A DNA stretch of 64,000 nucleotides from Austwickia sp. TVS 96-490-7B (GTDB taxonomy: Bacteria; Actinomycetota; Actinomycetes; Actinomycetales; Dermatophilaceae), in the NCBI RefSeq assembly GCF_019331795.1, contig NZ_JAHPZL010000004.1:239870-303869 (forward strand), written 5' to 3'. This document shows, piece by piece, positions 7,701 through 16,245 of the stretch (position 1 is the first letter of the stretch; every line of letters begins with the position of its first letter). Under the pieces are notes generated by a model. The model had not been told where the DNA came from, searched no databases, and saw nothing but the letters and a program-made list of their open reading frames with translations. The translations under genes were made by a program, and so were the position numbers.

Positions 7701-9656
7701 TCAGGCCGGGGTGTAGACCCGCACGTAGTCGATCTCGTAGCTGGCATCCCGCCACGGCGCGAACGCCAAGTTGGTGGTGGGACACTTCGCGGCATCTTTC
7801 TCTGGCATCGCCTTGTAGTTCAGCGAGCACCGGCCACCATCGGCAGCCATCCAGCCCAGTTTCTGCTCGGGGTGGCCGACCCAGATGCCACCGACGTTGA
7901 GTTGCAGCGCCATATCCCAGGTGGCGTTGCGATCATCGGAGGTGAATGCGGTGGCTTTGGTGTTGATCCAGTCCAACGTGGTCGCACCGTCGATTTTGAA
8001 GACGAAACGCACCTTGCTGTAGTCGCCTGCCGTCACCGGCAGGATGTCCACGGAGAAGGTGTGCCAGCCACCTCGGCCCACCACCGGGGTCTCATATTTG
8101 GTGGCTTTCTTCGCGACGTTGTATCCCAAACTCGTGGGGAAATGCACGGTGCTGGTGGTCCCGCCAGGGTTTTGCGAGTAGAAGTTCTCCTGAATATCAA
8201 CCTCCGCGGTGGAAGAGCCCTTGCGGTGCCGCAACCAGAATCCCGGATAGAGGCCCTGACCGTTGGGGATGCGCGCCCGGATCTCGTACCGACCAAACAG
8301 CGGATAGTAGCGTTTCACATCACGAGTACCCAAAAAGCCCGACGAGTAATTCCACACGGTCCCATTCGGGCAGGTGACTTTTTCTTTCTTCGCAGTGATC
8401 TTCATCGTTCCCGCACTGACCGACACATTATTGGGGGTGAGGCACTGCAACATGCCCGGATCCGAATCGCCGTACGTGTTGTGGTAGGCCTGCCAGCGGG
8501 TGGTGTCCAGAGCGGTCCCGTTGAACTCATCAGCATAAAAGAGCTTCCACCCGGCCGGGGCAGGGGTCGCGGACGGCGGGGTGTTGATGACGATCGCCGA
8601 GACCGTCGGCAGGTCAGTCTTCGCCACAAAACCCAGATCCAACTGGCCGTCAGTGACCTGTACTCGGAACGTCCGATCGTAAGCGGCATTCTTACCCACC
8701 GTGGCATACACATCGACGTCGGCCAACGCCAACGCACCCTCCGCAGTGACATCGAACACCCGTTTCTTCGGGGCGTTCCAATAGTTCTCCTGCATCTTCA
8801 ATGTCACGTCATACAGACCGTTCGGCACGGCCCGTTTCCATGCGGTCATTCCGTACCGCACCGGACGGTACAGCGCGTCTTCAGTGGTGCCTGCAATATC
8901 ACCGGCGTACGGCGTACTCAGCTTGCCGCCGACAAAACCGCTTTGCGCGCTCCACGTCTTCCCCGCACTATCCACGACCGCTTTGTCACCGGCGACCATC
9001 CGGAACGGGAAACCACTGGCGCTCACGTCCGGCACCGGCGCAGCCACCGGAGTCGCCACCACCGACACCTTTGCGTCGAAGGTCGAATCACTGCTGATCC
9101 ACGTGCCAGTGAAACTCTGATGCACCTCGACCGCCAGAACATTGACCCCGGCACGTAAGGCGCTAGCCGGGACCGTCCAGGACTGCCAGCGGGTGCCATC
9201 CCAGGTGTCCACACCAGAAGCAGAGGTGTCAAACCCGACGGGACCTGACGGCATATTGGTCCGCGCCAGCTCCACCCCGTTGAGATACAACACCGCACCG
9301 TCATCGACCCGAACGTTGATCGTCGCAGACTGCGCAGTGTGCGACGCGGGAATCGTGAACGCACACCGGTGGTACGTCGTCTTCGCGGGAATGCCAATGT
9401 CCGTAGCGACCTTCTCCTGGTGCCCCATCGGCAGGGCCCCCTTGGACCACCCAGACTCGTCAACAGACACACCTGACCAGCCCTGTGGCGGAGCAGCTTT
9501 GGGATTGAGATAGCTGCACGTTGAACCGGCGACCAGCGGCTCCAAGGTCACCGGAGCCGGATCAGCTGCTGAAGCTGGCACCGCGGCCAGACCCGCGCCG
9601 AGAAGAACGACAAGAACACTGCTGGATGTCAAGGCACGCCGATATGAAAGGGCCAC
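7701..9656 (-). CDS. Secreted GH16 glucanase with beta-sandwich and malectin-like domains
   Basis: 651 residues. A signal peptide (residues ~1-31, ends ASAAD) is followed by a beta-sandwich domain (~40-190) like that of the partial gene at 2-634, a malectin-like domain (~215-355, starting FPFRMVAG, with DVTLKMQENYW), and a GH16 catalytic domain to the C-terminus. The catalytic ExDxxE motif is intact (AEVDIQENF, near residue 485), and the domain opens with FYADEFNGTALDTTRWQ. GH16 enzymes hydrolyse or transfer beta-1,3/1,4-glucans or galactans. Placed convergently at the end of the polysaccharide cluster, it may trim or release that polymer. GTG start with AGAGAGG upstream. Confidence 0.88.
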   Translation of the reverse strand: MALSYRRALTSSSVLVVLLGAGLAAVPASAADPAPVTLEPLVAGSTCSYLNPKAAPPQGWSGVSVDESGWSKGALPMGHQEKVATDIGIPAKTTYHRCAFTIPASHTAQSATINVRVDDGAVLYLNGVELARTNMPSGPVGFDTSASGVDTWDGTRWQSWTVPASALRAGVNVLAVEVHQSFTGTWISSDSTFDAKVSVVATPVAAPVPDVSASGFPFRMVAGDKAVVDSAGKTWSAQSGFVGGKLSTPYAGDIAGTTEDALYRPVRYGMTAWKRAVPNGLYDVTLKMQENYWNAPKKRVFDVTAEGALALADVDVYATVGKNAAYDRTFRVQVTDGQLDLGFVAKTDLPTVSAIVINTPPSATPAPAGWKLFYADEFNGTALDTTRWQAYHNTYGDSDPGMLQCLTPNNVSVSAGTMKITAKKEKVTCPNGTVWNYSSGFLGTRDVKRYYPLFGRYEIRARIPNGQGLYPGFWLRHRKGSSTAEVDIQENFYSQNPGGTTSTVHFPTSLGYNVAKKATKYETPVVGRGGWHTFSVDILPVTAGDYSKVRFVFKIDGATTLDWINTKATAFTSDDRNATWDMALQLNVGGIWVGHPEQKLGWMAADGGRCSLNYKAMPEKDAAKCPTTNLAFAPWRDASYEIDYVRVYTPA

Positions 9657-9996
9657 GCTATCTGCCTCTCTGCGCAGGGATTGCTCACCCCTGACGAGAC
9701 GAGACGATCGTCACCGGACGCAGGCACACCTGGGTAGGGAAACAGGTGGCCTGGAGCAGGGGAGGCGACGATCCGCCGTCAGGGGGAAAGTGGGGTCGCT
9801 GTGAGCATCGACCCCAGACCAGCCGACCTGAGCCGAACAGCCGGAACGAACCCCACCCCATCGCGGGAGGGTGTGGTGCCTCCCGGCCGGTCCGTCACCA
9901 CAGACGCACAGGCCGGGAGGAGCAGAGAGCGGCAACCGTGGAGTCCTCAACCCACGGACGGTGCCACCGGAACGGACTCGAAAGCCCGGAACGGAA
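9657..9996. other. Intergenic region: GH16 promoter side and iolD terminator side
   Basis: 340 bases between the GH16 start and the iolD stop. The only structure I can support is a perfect 10-bp inverted repeat CCTCCCGGCC / GGCCGGGAGG at 9879-9888 and 9911-9920 (22-nt loop), placed to terminate the iolD operon. No gene is evident; frames open here are shadows. Confidence 0.5.
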
Positions 9997-11907
9997 CTAC
10001 AGGTAGTGACGCTGCGCGCGCTTCTCCACGACGTAATCGTCGTACGCCGTCTGCGTCGACTCCAACTCGCTGACCTGCGCGACCGGCACATCCCACCAGG
10101 CACACCCCGGCGGGTTAGGGCCGTACAGGTCTGTTTCGATGTAGAGCACGGTCGGACCGTCGGCGGCGACAGCCTGCACAAAGTTGTCCCGGAACTGCGC
10201 CACCCCCTCGCAGCGCAACACCGTCGCACCCCAGCTCTCAGCGTTCTTCGCCAAGTCAAAGGGCACATCGGACCCGTCCAGACGCCCCGACCCGCCGTCA
10301 CGACGACGGTACCTGGTGCCGAAGCGTTGGCTACCGCGACTCTCCGACAGCGCCCCGATCGACGCGAACCCATGGTTCTGCAACAACACCAGGACGACCT
10401 TCAACCCCTCCTGCACCATCGTGGCGATCTCTGCAGGCAACATCTGATACGTGCCATCCCCGACGATCGCGACCACCGTGCGGTCCTGATGACCCGCGTC
10501 ATCCAACGCCATCCGCACCCCGATCGCCGCCGGGATCTCATACCCCATGCAGGAGAACGCATACTCCAGGTGGTACTGCTCCGGGGTGCTCGCCCGCCAC
10601 AATGCCTGCAAATCACCAGGCATCGACCCAGCCGCGTTGATCAGGACATCCCGCTCCCCCATCAGCTCGTTCAACGCGCCAAACACTTCGGTCTGCGCTG
10701 GCAACGGCCCATGCCCCCGGTGATAACACTCGTCGACAACGCCCTGCCAAGCGGCATACCGCTCCCGGCCACGCGCCGCCCACTCCTCATCAACCCGCCA
10801 GCCCGACAACGCCACCCGCAACGCATCCAACGCCTCACGAGCATCAGCGAGCACCATCTGAGCCGCATGTTTACTCGCATCAAATGACCCCACGTTGACG
10901 TTGACGAACCGCACCTGCGGATCCGCGAACACCGAATGACTGGCCGTCGTGAAATCACTAAAGCGCGTCCCCACCCCGATCACCAGGTCCGCTTCGCGCG
11001 CCAACGTATTTGCTGCGTCATTACCCGTCGAGCCGACCCCACCAACGGCGCACTCGTGATCCCAGTTGATCGCGCCCTTCCCAGCCTGAGTGTCCGCGAC
11101 CGGGATCCCCGTCGCGCTGGCAAAAGCACGCAAGGCCTCGCTCGCCCCGGAATAGACCACACCACCACCGGCGACCAGCAACGGCCGTTTCGCCGTACGA
11201 ATCGCCTCGACCGCCCGCGCCAACGCGGCCGGTTCTGGCACTGGACGACCCACATGCCAGACCCGCTTGCGGAAGAACTCCACCGGCCAGTCGAACGCCT
11301 CAGCTTGCACATCCTGCGGCAGGCACACCGTCGCTGCGCCCGTCTCCACCGGATCAGTCAGCACCCGACAGGCCCCCAACAACGCCGGAATCAGCTGTTC
11401 CGGACGGTGCACCCGATCAAAGAAGCGCGACACCGGCCGGAAGGCGTCATTGACCGTCACCTCCGGGCTGTACGGCTGCTCCAACTGCTGCAACACCGGA
11501 TCCGGCACGCGCGTCGCAAACGTGTCCGAAGGCAACAACAACACCGGCAACCGGTTCGTCGTCGCCAATGCAGCGCCAGTGACCATATTCGTCGCCCCCG
11601 GACCGATCGACGTGGTCACAGCAAGCGTCTGCAAGCGCTCGGTGGTCTTCGCGTACGCCGCCGCCGCATGCACCCCGGCCTGCTCGTTCCGGATCAGGAA
11701 ATACGGCAGCTCTGCGTCCTGCGCGCCCCGGTCAGCCGCCAGCTCTGCCTGCAGCAAGGCCTGACCGACACCGCACACATTGCCATGCCCGAAGATCCCA
11801 AACACTCCCGCGAACAGTCGATGCTCCACCCCATCCCGTTCGGACCATTGGTTGGCGAGGAAACGCACCACGGCCTGGCCGACGGTGAGACGGATCGTGG
11901 ACGACAT
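9997..11907 (-). CDS. iolD: 3D-(3,5/4)-trihydroxycyclohexane-1,2-dione hydrolase (IolD)
   Basis: 636-residue thiamine-diphosphate enzyme that opens the ring of the diketone intermediate in myo-inositol breakdown to give 5-deoxyglucuronate. The N-terminus (LTVGQAVVRFLANQ, FGHGNV), the activating Glu region (RNEQAGVHAA) and the ThDP-binding GDG...NHG motif (VAIVGDGTYQM ... LLQNHGFASI) are all visible, and the length fits the family. Start at ATG 11907, preceded by AAGGAG; the frame runs 27 codons further without a better site. It is the second gene of an operon with a transaldolase-like gene 153 bases upstream. No other iol gene is in the window. Confidence 0.93.
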   Translation of the reverse strand: MSSTIRLTVGQAVVRFLANQWSERDGVEHRLFAGVFGIFGHGNVCGVGQALLQAELAADRGAQDAELPYFLIRNEQAGVHAAAAYAKTTERLQTLAVTTSIGPGATNMVTGAALATTNRLPVLLLPSDTFATRVPDPVLQQLEQPYSPEVTVNDAFRPVSRFFDRVHRPEQLIPALLGACRVLTDPVETGAATVCLPQDVQAEAFDWPVEFFRKRVWHVGRPVPEPAALARAVEAIRTAKRPLLVAGGGVVYSGASEALRAFASATGIPVADTQAGKGAINWDHECAVGGVGSTGNDAANTLAREADLVIGVGTRFSDFTTASHSVFADPQVRFVNVNVGSFDASKHAAQMVLADAREALDALRVALSGWRVDEEWAARGRERYAAWQGVVDECYHRGHGPLPAQTEVFGALNELMGERDVLINAAGSMPGDLQALWRASTPEQYHLEYAFSCMGYEIPAAIGVRMALDDAGHQDRTVVAIVGDGTYQMLPAEIATMVQEGLKVVLVLLQNHGFASIGALSESRGSQRFGTRYRRRDGGSGRLDGSDVPFDLAKNAESWGATVLRCEGVAQFRDNFVQAVAADGPTVLYIETDLYGPNPPGCAWWDVPVAQVSELESTQTAYDDYVVEKRAQRHYL

Positions 11908-12060
11908 CGAGACTCCTTCGTCAGAACTGGCCGACCCCGCACGGACCGACCCGGTACAGCACTGCCACGACACGACATATCGACGCACCGCAGCTGGTAT
12001 CGCTTCCCGTACGTCGTACCATCCTCAGCCAGAGACGGGCGGCGTACGGGAAGCGACAGC

Positions 12061-13134
12061 TCACGGAGCGGGAACGATCACATCAGCCACGATCTGATCG
12101 AGTTCCGCGTCTGCGGCGAGGAACTGCCGCAACGTCTTACGGGTCGCCCCAAAATCGTCGAATTCAGCTGGAGACATCCCGTCGACGTCGTACGCCTTGC
12201 GGAACTCCGGCATCTGCGCATACAAGGTGTCCACGATCTGCGGGTCCACCGGCTCGTCCATCCGCGGCTGGGGGTCGATCCCACTGCGTTGGAAGCGCTG
12301 CTGCCACGCGAAAGGCGGCGACAACACCAGGTCACCACCGACGAATTCGGTCCACTGCAACGCATTCCGGTACGCCGCAGCGAGCAAACGCGGACGCAAC
12401 CCCCGCGACCGGAACTCCGCATAAGCCTTCTTCATCACCGCAACACCTGCCCACTCCAGGTACCCCGGATCGAAACACAACGCGTCCTTGGCGTAGCACT
12501 CCTTCAACCAGTCATCGATCCGCCCGACCATGATCGTCACCACCGGGCCCATCTCATCGACCGGTAGGCCCTCCGCTTCCCGCCGTTGCAAACCCCGCTC
12601 GATCGCCTCCCCAGTGGCCACCGCCTGCGCCACCGTGAACGACACCGTCACATTGACCGACACACCCCGGTAGGTGGCCTCTTCGATCGCTTCAACACCC
12701 ACCGATGTCGCCGGGATCTTCACGATGATGTTTGTGGCCAACCCGTGGAAGTACTCCGCCTGATCGGCCAGCGCCTGAGCATCGCGGTGCAGCCGCGGAT
12801 CGGTCTGCATCGAGAGCCGGCCGTTGCGTCCGGCGTACGTTTTGAAGGCCGGTTCCAGCAGTTTCGCCGCATCAATCGACAACTCTTCGACGACTTTCCA
12901 ACCGATCTGCGACTCCCCCATCGTCGGGTGCTCCGCCGCGATCTGCGCGATCCGAGCACTCCACCGCGGCAGATCCGCTTTGATGCAGGTCACCGCGATG
13001 ACCGGATTGCAGGTCGCTCCAACCGCGCCATAGGAGATCGACTCGGTGAGCTCACGCGGGTCAGCCGAGTCATTCCACAGCACGGTGGGTCCGGCCTCGG
13101 TCATCGTGTTCAACGGACGCGGGTTGGAGCTCAT
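12061..13134 (-). CDS. Transaldolase-family protein linked to iolD
   Basis: 357 residues, transaldolase/TalB-like barrel. SYGAVGATCNPVIAV near residue 35 is the family's N-terminal motif, and NIIVKIPAT (about residue 138) carries the Schiff-base lysine, so it should form a dihydroxyacetone-type enamine and move or release a three-carbon unit. Its sequence is not that of a housekeeping pentose-phosphate transaldolase, and pairing with iolD suggests an aldolase/transaldolase step on an inositol-derived sugar; that substrate is inference. Start at ATG 13134 with GAAAGG seven bases upstream; an in-frame TTG lies just before. First gene of the operon. Confidence 0.8.
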   Translation of the reverse strand: MSSNPRPLNTMTEAGPTVLWNDSADPRELTESISYGAVGATCNPVIAVTCIKADLPRWSARIAQIAAEHPTMGESQIGWKVVEELSIDAAKLLEPAFKTYAGRNGRLSMQTDPRLHRDAQALADQAEYFHGLATNIIVKIPATSVGVEAIEEATYRGVSVNVTVSFTVAQAVATGEAIERGLQRREAEGLPVDEMGPVVTIMVGRIDDWLKECYAKDALCFDPGYLEWAGVAVMKKAYAEFRSRGLRPRLLAAAYRNALQWTEFVGGDLVLSPPFAWQQRFQRSGIDPQPRMDEPVDPQIVDTLYAQMPEFRKAYDVDGMSPAEFDDFGATRKTLRQFLAADAELDQIVADVIVPAP

Positions 13135-13571
13135 CAAAAGGCCTTTCGATCCGGTAGGGCCGACCCGGCACAGTGCGCGACGGTCGTACGGCGAGGAACA
13201 GCAGCGGACGAGGCACCGGGGACGAGCGTCACCCGTCGTACGACGTCATGACATGACCGAATGTCATGACTGACGGCGCACAGCGGGACGATACGGCAGG
13301 GCCGGAGCTCAACCACGGACAAACCGCACTGTCCGCTCATGATCGGTCCCGTGGAGCCGGTAAGCCCGACCGGCTCGGCGGGTTCAGTAGACCCGGCGGG
13401 CTCGGTAGACCCGAGTCGCTGACCGATCAGGTCGCCGCAGTGCGTCCTGTCGTGGCGCTACCCATTCAACGACGCCCCTGAGTCGCTGTCAACATATTGT
13501 TCGGACATTCAGACATCGGTGGGCGGTGGTGGTGACTTCCCTAGGCTGATGCGAGGCGACGGCCAGCGCCC
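13135..13571. other. Upstream region of the transaldolase-iolD operon
   Basis: 437 bases without a gene. It carries the 26-bp dyad described separately, and at about 13345-13405 two imperfect copies of an 18-nt unit of the form CGGCGGGYTCRGTAGACC that can form small hairpins. The Tsr-like gene ends at 13572 in the same orientation. Confidence 0.6.
13245..13270. promoter_or_regulatory. 26-bp dyad operator candidate for the transaldolase-iolD operon
   Basis: Perfect 10-bp inverted repeat GTCATGACAT-GACCGA-ATGTCATGAC, 111-136 bases upstream of the transaldolase start. Dyads of this form are typical binding sites of GntR- or LacI-type catabolic repressors; no regulator gene lies next to it. Confidence 0.6.
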
Positions 13572-14429
13572 TCAAGACCCCTGACTAGTGCGGGAATCCA
13601 CTCGACCAGCATGACCATCCGTGCGCCATGGCGCGCCCGCCCGACGCTCATACAACGCCAGCGCAGCACTCACCGACACGTTGAGAGATTCGACATCCGG
13701 ATGGATCTCAATCGTGACAGTCGGATCGGCGTGCGCTGACATCGCGGCAGACGGGCCATGCTTTTCACTGCCGAGGAGCAATGCGACCCGCCCTGGAAGT
13801 GCCGCGATACTCGACAGCGGCTGCGGCGCCCGAGGTTCCAAAGCGACGATGCGAATGCCACGGTCCGCCAGCTCTGGGAGCACCGTATCGGCATCGGCAA
13901 GGGCGATCGGCAGGGAAAACACACCGCCACGGCTAGCGCGAATGAGGCGACGATCCATCACGGTGTCTAAAGCGCTATCCAACAACAGGATCCCTGAGGC
14001 ACCGAGCGCTTTGGCGCTGCGGGTGATCGCGCCAATGTTGCCCATCAGCCGCACCCCGTCAAGGATGACCACATCTCCGGGGAGGTCCAGCAGCTCCGAG
14101 ACCTTCCACGGGCGTGGTTTCAGCGCCAACGCAAACACCCGCGACCGGCGTTCGACGCCAAACAATTCCTTCGATAGCCGTATCGACAATTGCTGAATGT
14201 CAAGGTCATCCGCGAGCAAATCCACCAGATCAGCACTAAGGTCGGTCCCCTCAGAGATGAAGACCGTGAAGATCTGGATGCCCTGCCGAAGAGCTTCAGC
14301 GATATTTTCTTCATCATCGATGATCATCACGCGGGTGCGCTTATTTTTCCCTTTAAGCAGGTCCACCACTTTGCGGACGCGAGCATCATGCTTGTCGTCG
14401 ATGATCGGATCCGGCAGGTTGAGGGACAT
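13572..14429 (-). CDS. TrmH/SpoU-fold 23S rRNA 2'-O-methyltransferase of the Tsr/NshR (thiostrepton-resistance) type
   Basis: 285 residues with two parts: an N-terminal L30e-like substrate-binding domain (~1-110) and a C-terminal SPOUT knot domain. The knot motifs are DVVILDGVRLMGNIGAITRS, MDRRLIRASRGGVFSLP, LLLGSEKHGPS and ESLNVSVSAALALYERR. The RLIRASRG-FSLP and IGAI patterns match from memory the thiostrepton/nosiheptide producers' enzymes, which methylate A1067 of 23S rRNA and block thiopeptide binding. Start at ATG 14429 with AGGAGG five bases upstream. No thiopeptide biosynthesis gene is nearby, so it may be stand-alone resistance or a general rRNA methylase. Confidence 0.85.
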   Translation of the reverse strand: MSLNLPDPIIDDKHDARVRKVVDLLKGKNKRTRVMIIDDEENIAEALRQGIQIFTVFISEGTDLSADLVDLLADDLDIQQLSIRLSKELFGVERRSRVFALALKPRPWKVSELLDLPGDVVILDGVRLMGNIGAITRSAKALGASGILLLDSALDTVMDRRLIRASRGGVFSLPIALADADTVLPELADRGIRIVALEPRAPQPLSSIAALPGRVALLLGSEKHGPSAAMSAHADPTVTIEIHPDVESLNVSVSAALALYERRAGAPWRTDGHAGRVDSRTSQGS

Positions 14430-14667
14430 GAACTCCTCCTGAGTGTCAGTGCTGACGTGGGGACGTGGAGCCCACAACGGCATGCGCCGCACCCGGGACA
14501 GAGCCGACGCATCGATGCCCCTGATCAGGCGGAGAGCGATGGTCGACCTCTCACAGGTCCGTCACATCTGTCGCCGAGTCTAGGTGGGTCACAGCTGCGC
14601 CATGAATTGACAGACCCCGTCGCGACACCGGAGCGAGGTCGCATCGATGGACGGGAGCGGCGGGGAC

Positions 14668-15186
14668 TCAGCCGAGGCGCGCCAAAGTCAGGTCGTCCCG
14701 GGATCCGCCAAAGCGCCCATCCAGTACGTCGGAAAACACCGTCCAGGCGCTGTCGGAATCAGCAGGAAAACTGACGGGACTGACGGTGCGATGTGACGGT
14801 TCACCATCAGGGGTACCGGCCGGGGGCTGAGCGGCTAGCGTCGTCGTTGATGCCGCTTCAAAGAGCGTCATGGAGCTCCGCAGTTTCATCGCATCAACGG
14901 GCCCAAAAATCTGCTGCACGTCCGTGACTACCGATGTCAGCACCGCCATCGACGCCTCGTGCAGACGCGGCCCCAGAACCGGGTGGCTCAGATAGGCGCG
15001 GGCATCATCACGACCGGATATCGCAAATCGCTGCGCCATATGGCTGCGTCCCAACCCCGCGACCTGCGGAAAAATGAACCACATCCAATGGCTGTCTTTG
15101 CGTCCCCGCAGAATCTGCGCGACAGCACTGCGATAGCAGTCATGGCTGTCTTGTGCTGCCTGAAAATGCGACAGGTCAACGCTCAT
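14668..15186 (-). CDS. DUF1810 family protein
   Basis: 172 residues, full family length. The N-terminal signature is clear: LSHFQAAQDS near residue 5, then SHWMWFIFPQVAGLGRS and the ISGRDDARAYLSHPVLGPRL stretch. The family's function is unknown to me. No signal peptide or membrane segment. The ATG has no ribosome-binding site; a -10-like TATAAA sits about five bases upstream of it, so a leaderless transcript is possible. The last ~30 residues contain several Asp/Ser and lack clear conservation. Confidence 0.85.
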   Translation of the reverse strand: MSVDLSHFQAAQDSHDCYRSAVAQILRGRKDSHWMWFIFPQVAGLGRSHMAQRFAISGRDDARAYLSHPVLGPRLHEASMAVLTSVVTDVQQIFGPVDAMKLRSSMTLFEAASTTTLAAQPPAGTPDGEPSHRTVSPVSFPADSDSAWTVFSDVLDGRFGGSRDDLTLARLG

Positions 15187-15321
15187 GGCTTTATAGTGCC
15201 ACGAGCGTCGACCTGTCGGCAGGACGCGTCAGAGACGGGGATTGACATCATCCTCATCGAACACCACGAGGTTATTCACCGATGGTGGCCATCAGTGAAG
15301 AACCTCGACACATCCATCAGC

Positions 15322-16245
15322 TCATAGATCTGGATTCCAGAAACTATCACCGTTAATGATGTAGTCATCAAGGGAAAATTCCTGCCCTGGTGCAAGATCA
15401 GCCTCAACAACAATGACATGCTTCCCCGGGTTCATCACGGTATACCCGAGGTGATCATAACCCTCATGATCCGCATGTGAATGCAGTATTCCTAGCACCT
15501 TCCCATCAACATACACCGTGGCATTACCTCCACGAGGCCCCTTGTGCCCTAAGAAATCAATAGAAGCACTGCTACGCTCATCAGCTGTGATAGTCACACG
15601 TGCTTTATTCACAGTTGTCATCACGTTAGTCCCAGCCCAAGCTTTGTCGTCACGCCGCTGAACCCACGACGAATCTGCCATTTTGCCAGTGACATCTCGA
15701 GGTGTTTCCGGAGTGGCAAATTTATACTGAGCGGTACTACTGTACTTCCCATCTGGGAAGCGAGCTGTCACCCGCACCTCATAAGCCGCCGAGTACTGAC
15801 CGTGGAAAACTGCACTGGTCCGAGGTGTCCCAGCAAGCCAAGACTGCTCAGGTCCATAGACACTGCCGTCCTTCCCCTTGCCCAGGATCGGAAGATAGTT
15901 CACGAAGTAGATCGTTCCTTGAGGAGTCACTGTCAGCGGCCATTCGATCTCACGATCAGGACTAATGACACTCGCTGTTTTAAAACTGATCTGGGGCATC
16001 GGCACTGAAGCATCAAAAGAAAGATCTTCGTATGGGAATTGATTCCCCTTGAGAATTAACCCACTTTCGGCAGGCGCCCCCACCGGAACACCATTGACGA
16101 CCCTCGATATTCCCGACTGTTCTGACGCATCAGGACCAAGATTGGCACCAGCAATCGGCGCCGCCCCAGCAGGAGCAGCCGTAGCCATCACCAGACCGGT
16201 GACGCCAGCGGCCAGAATTGACACTGCACAGCGATACGAAAACAT
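15322..16245 (-). CDS. Secreted protein of unknown function
   Basis: 307 residues with a clear signal peptide (MFSYRCAVSILAAGVTGLV, ending AGAAPIAGA). The middle contains YAAYEVRVTARFPDGK-like beta-strand sequence and the C-terminal third (from about residue 215) looks like a carbohydrate-binding beta-sandwich: STASIDF, GNATVYVDGKVLG, then PGKHVIVVEAD. No catalytic motif is recognised. Start is ATG 16245 with TAGGAG eight bases upstream; an in-frame extension to 16290 lacks one. Codons are noticeably more A/T-rich than in neighbouring genes (many AAA, ATT, GAT), a sign of possible acquisition. Confidence 0.65.
   Translation of the reverse strand: MFSYRCAVSILAAGVTGLVMATAAPAGAAPIAGANLGPDASEQSGISRVVNGVPVGAPAESGLILKGNQFPYEDLSFDASVPMPQISFKTASVISPDREIEWPLTVTPQGTIYFVNYLPILGKGKDGSVYGPEQSWLAGTPRTSAVFHGQYSAAYEVRVTARFPDGKYSSTAQYKFATPETPRDVTGKMADSSWVQRRDDKAWAGTNVMTTVNKARVTITADERSSASIDFLGHKGPRGGNATVYVDGKVLGILHSHADHEGYDHLGYTVMNPGKHVIVVEADLAPGQEFSLDDYIINGDSFWNPDL

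Noticed and set aside
7680-9158. Long rightward frame antisense to the GH16 gene
   Set aside because: The sequence on the other strand has a signal peptide, two accessory domains and an intact GH16 active site; the antisense frame is a GC-rich shadow.
9871-12567. Rightward frames antisense to iolD and the transaldolase
   Set aside because: Arg/His-rich shadow translations; iolD and transaldolase motifs are complete on the minus strand.
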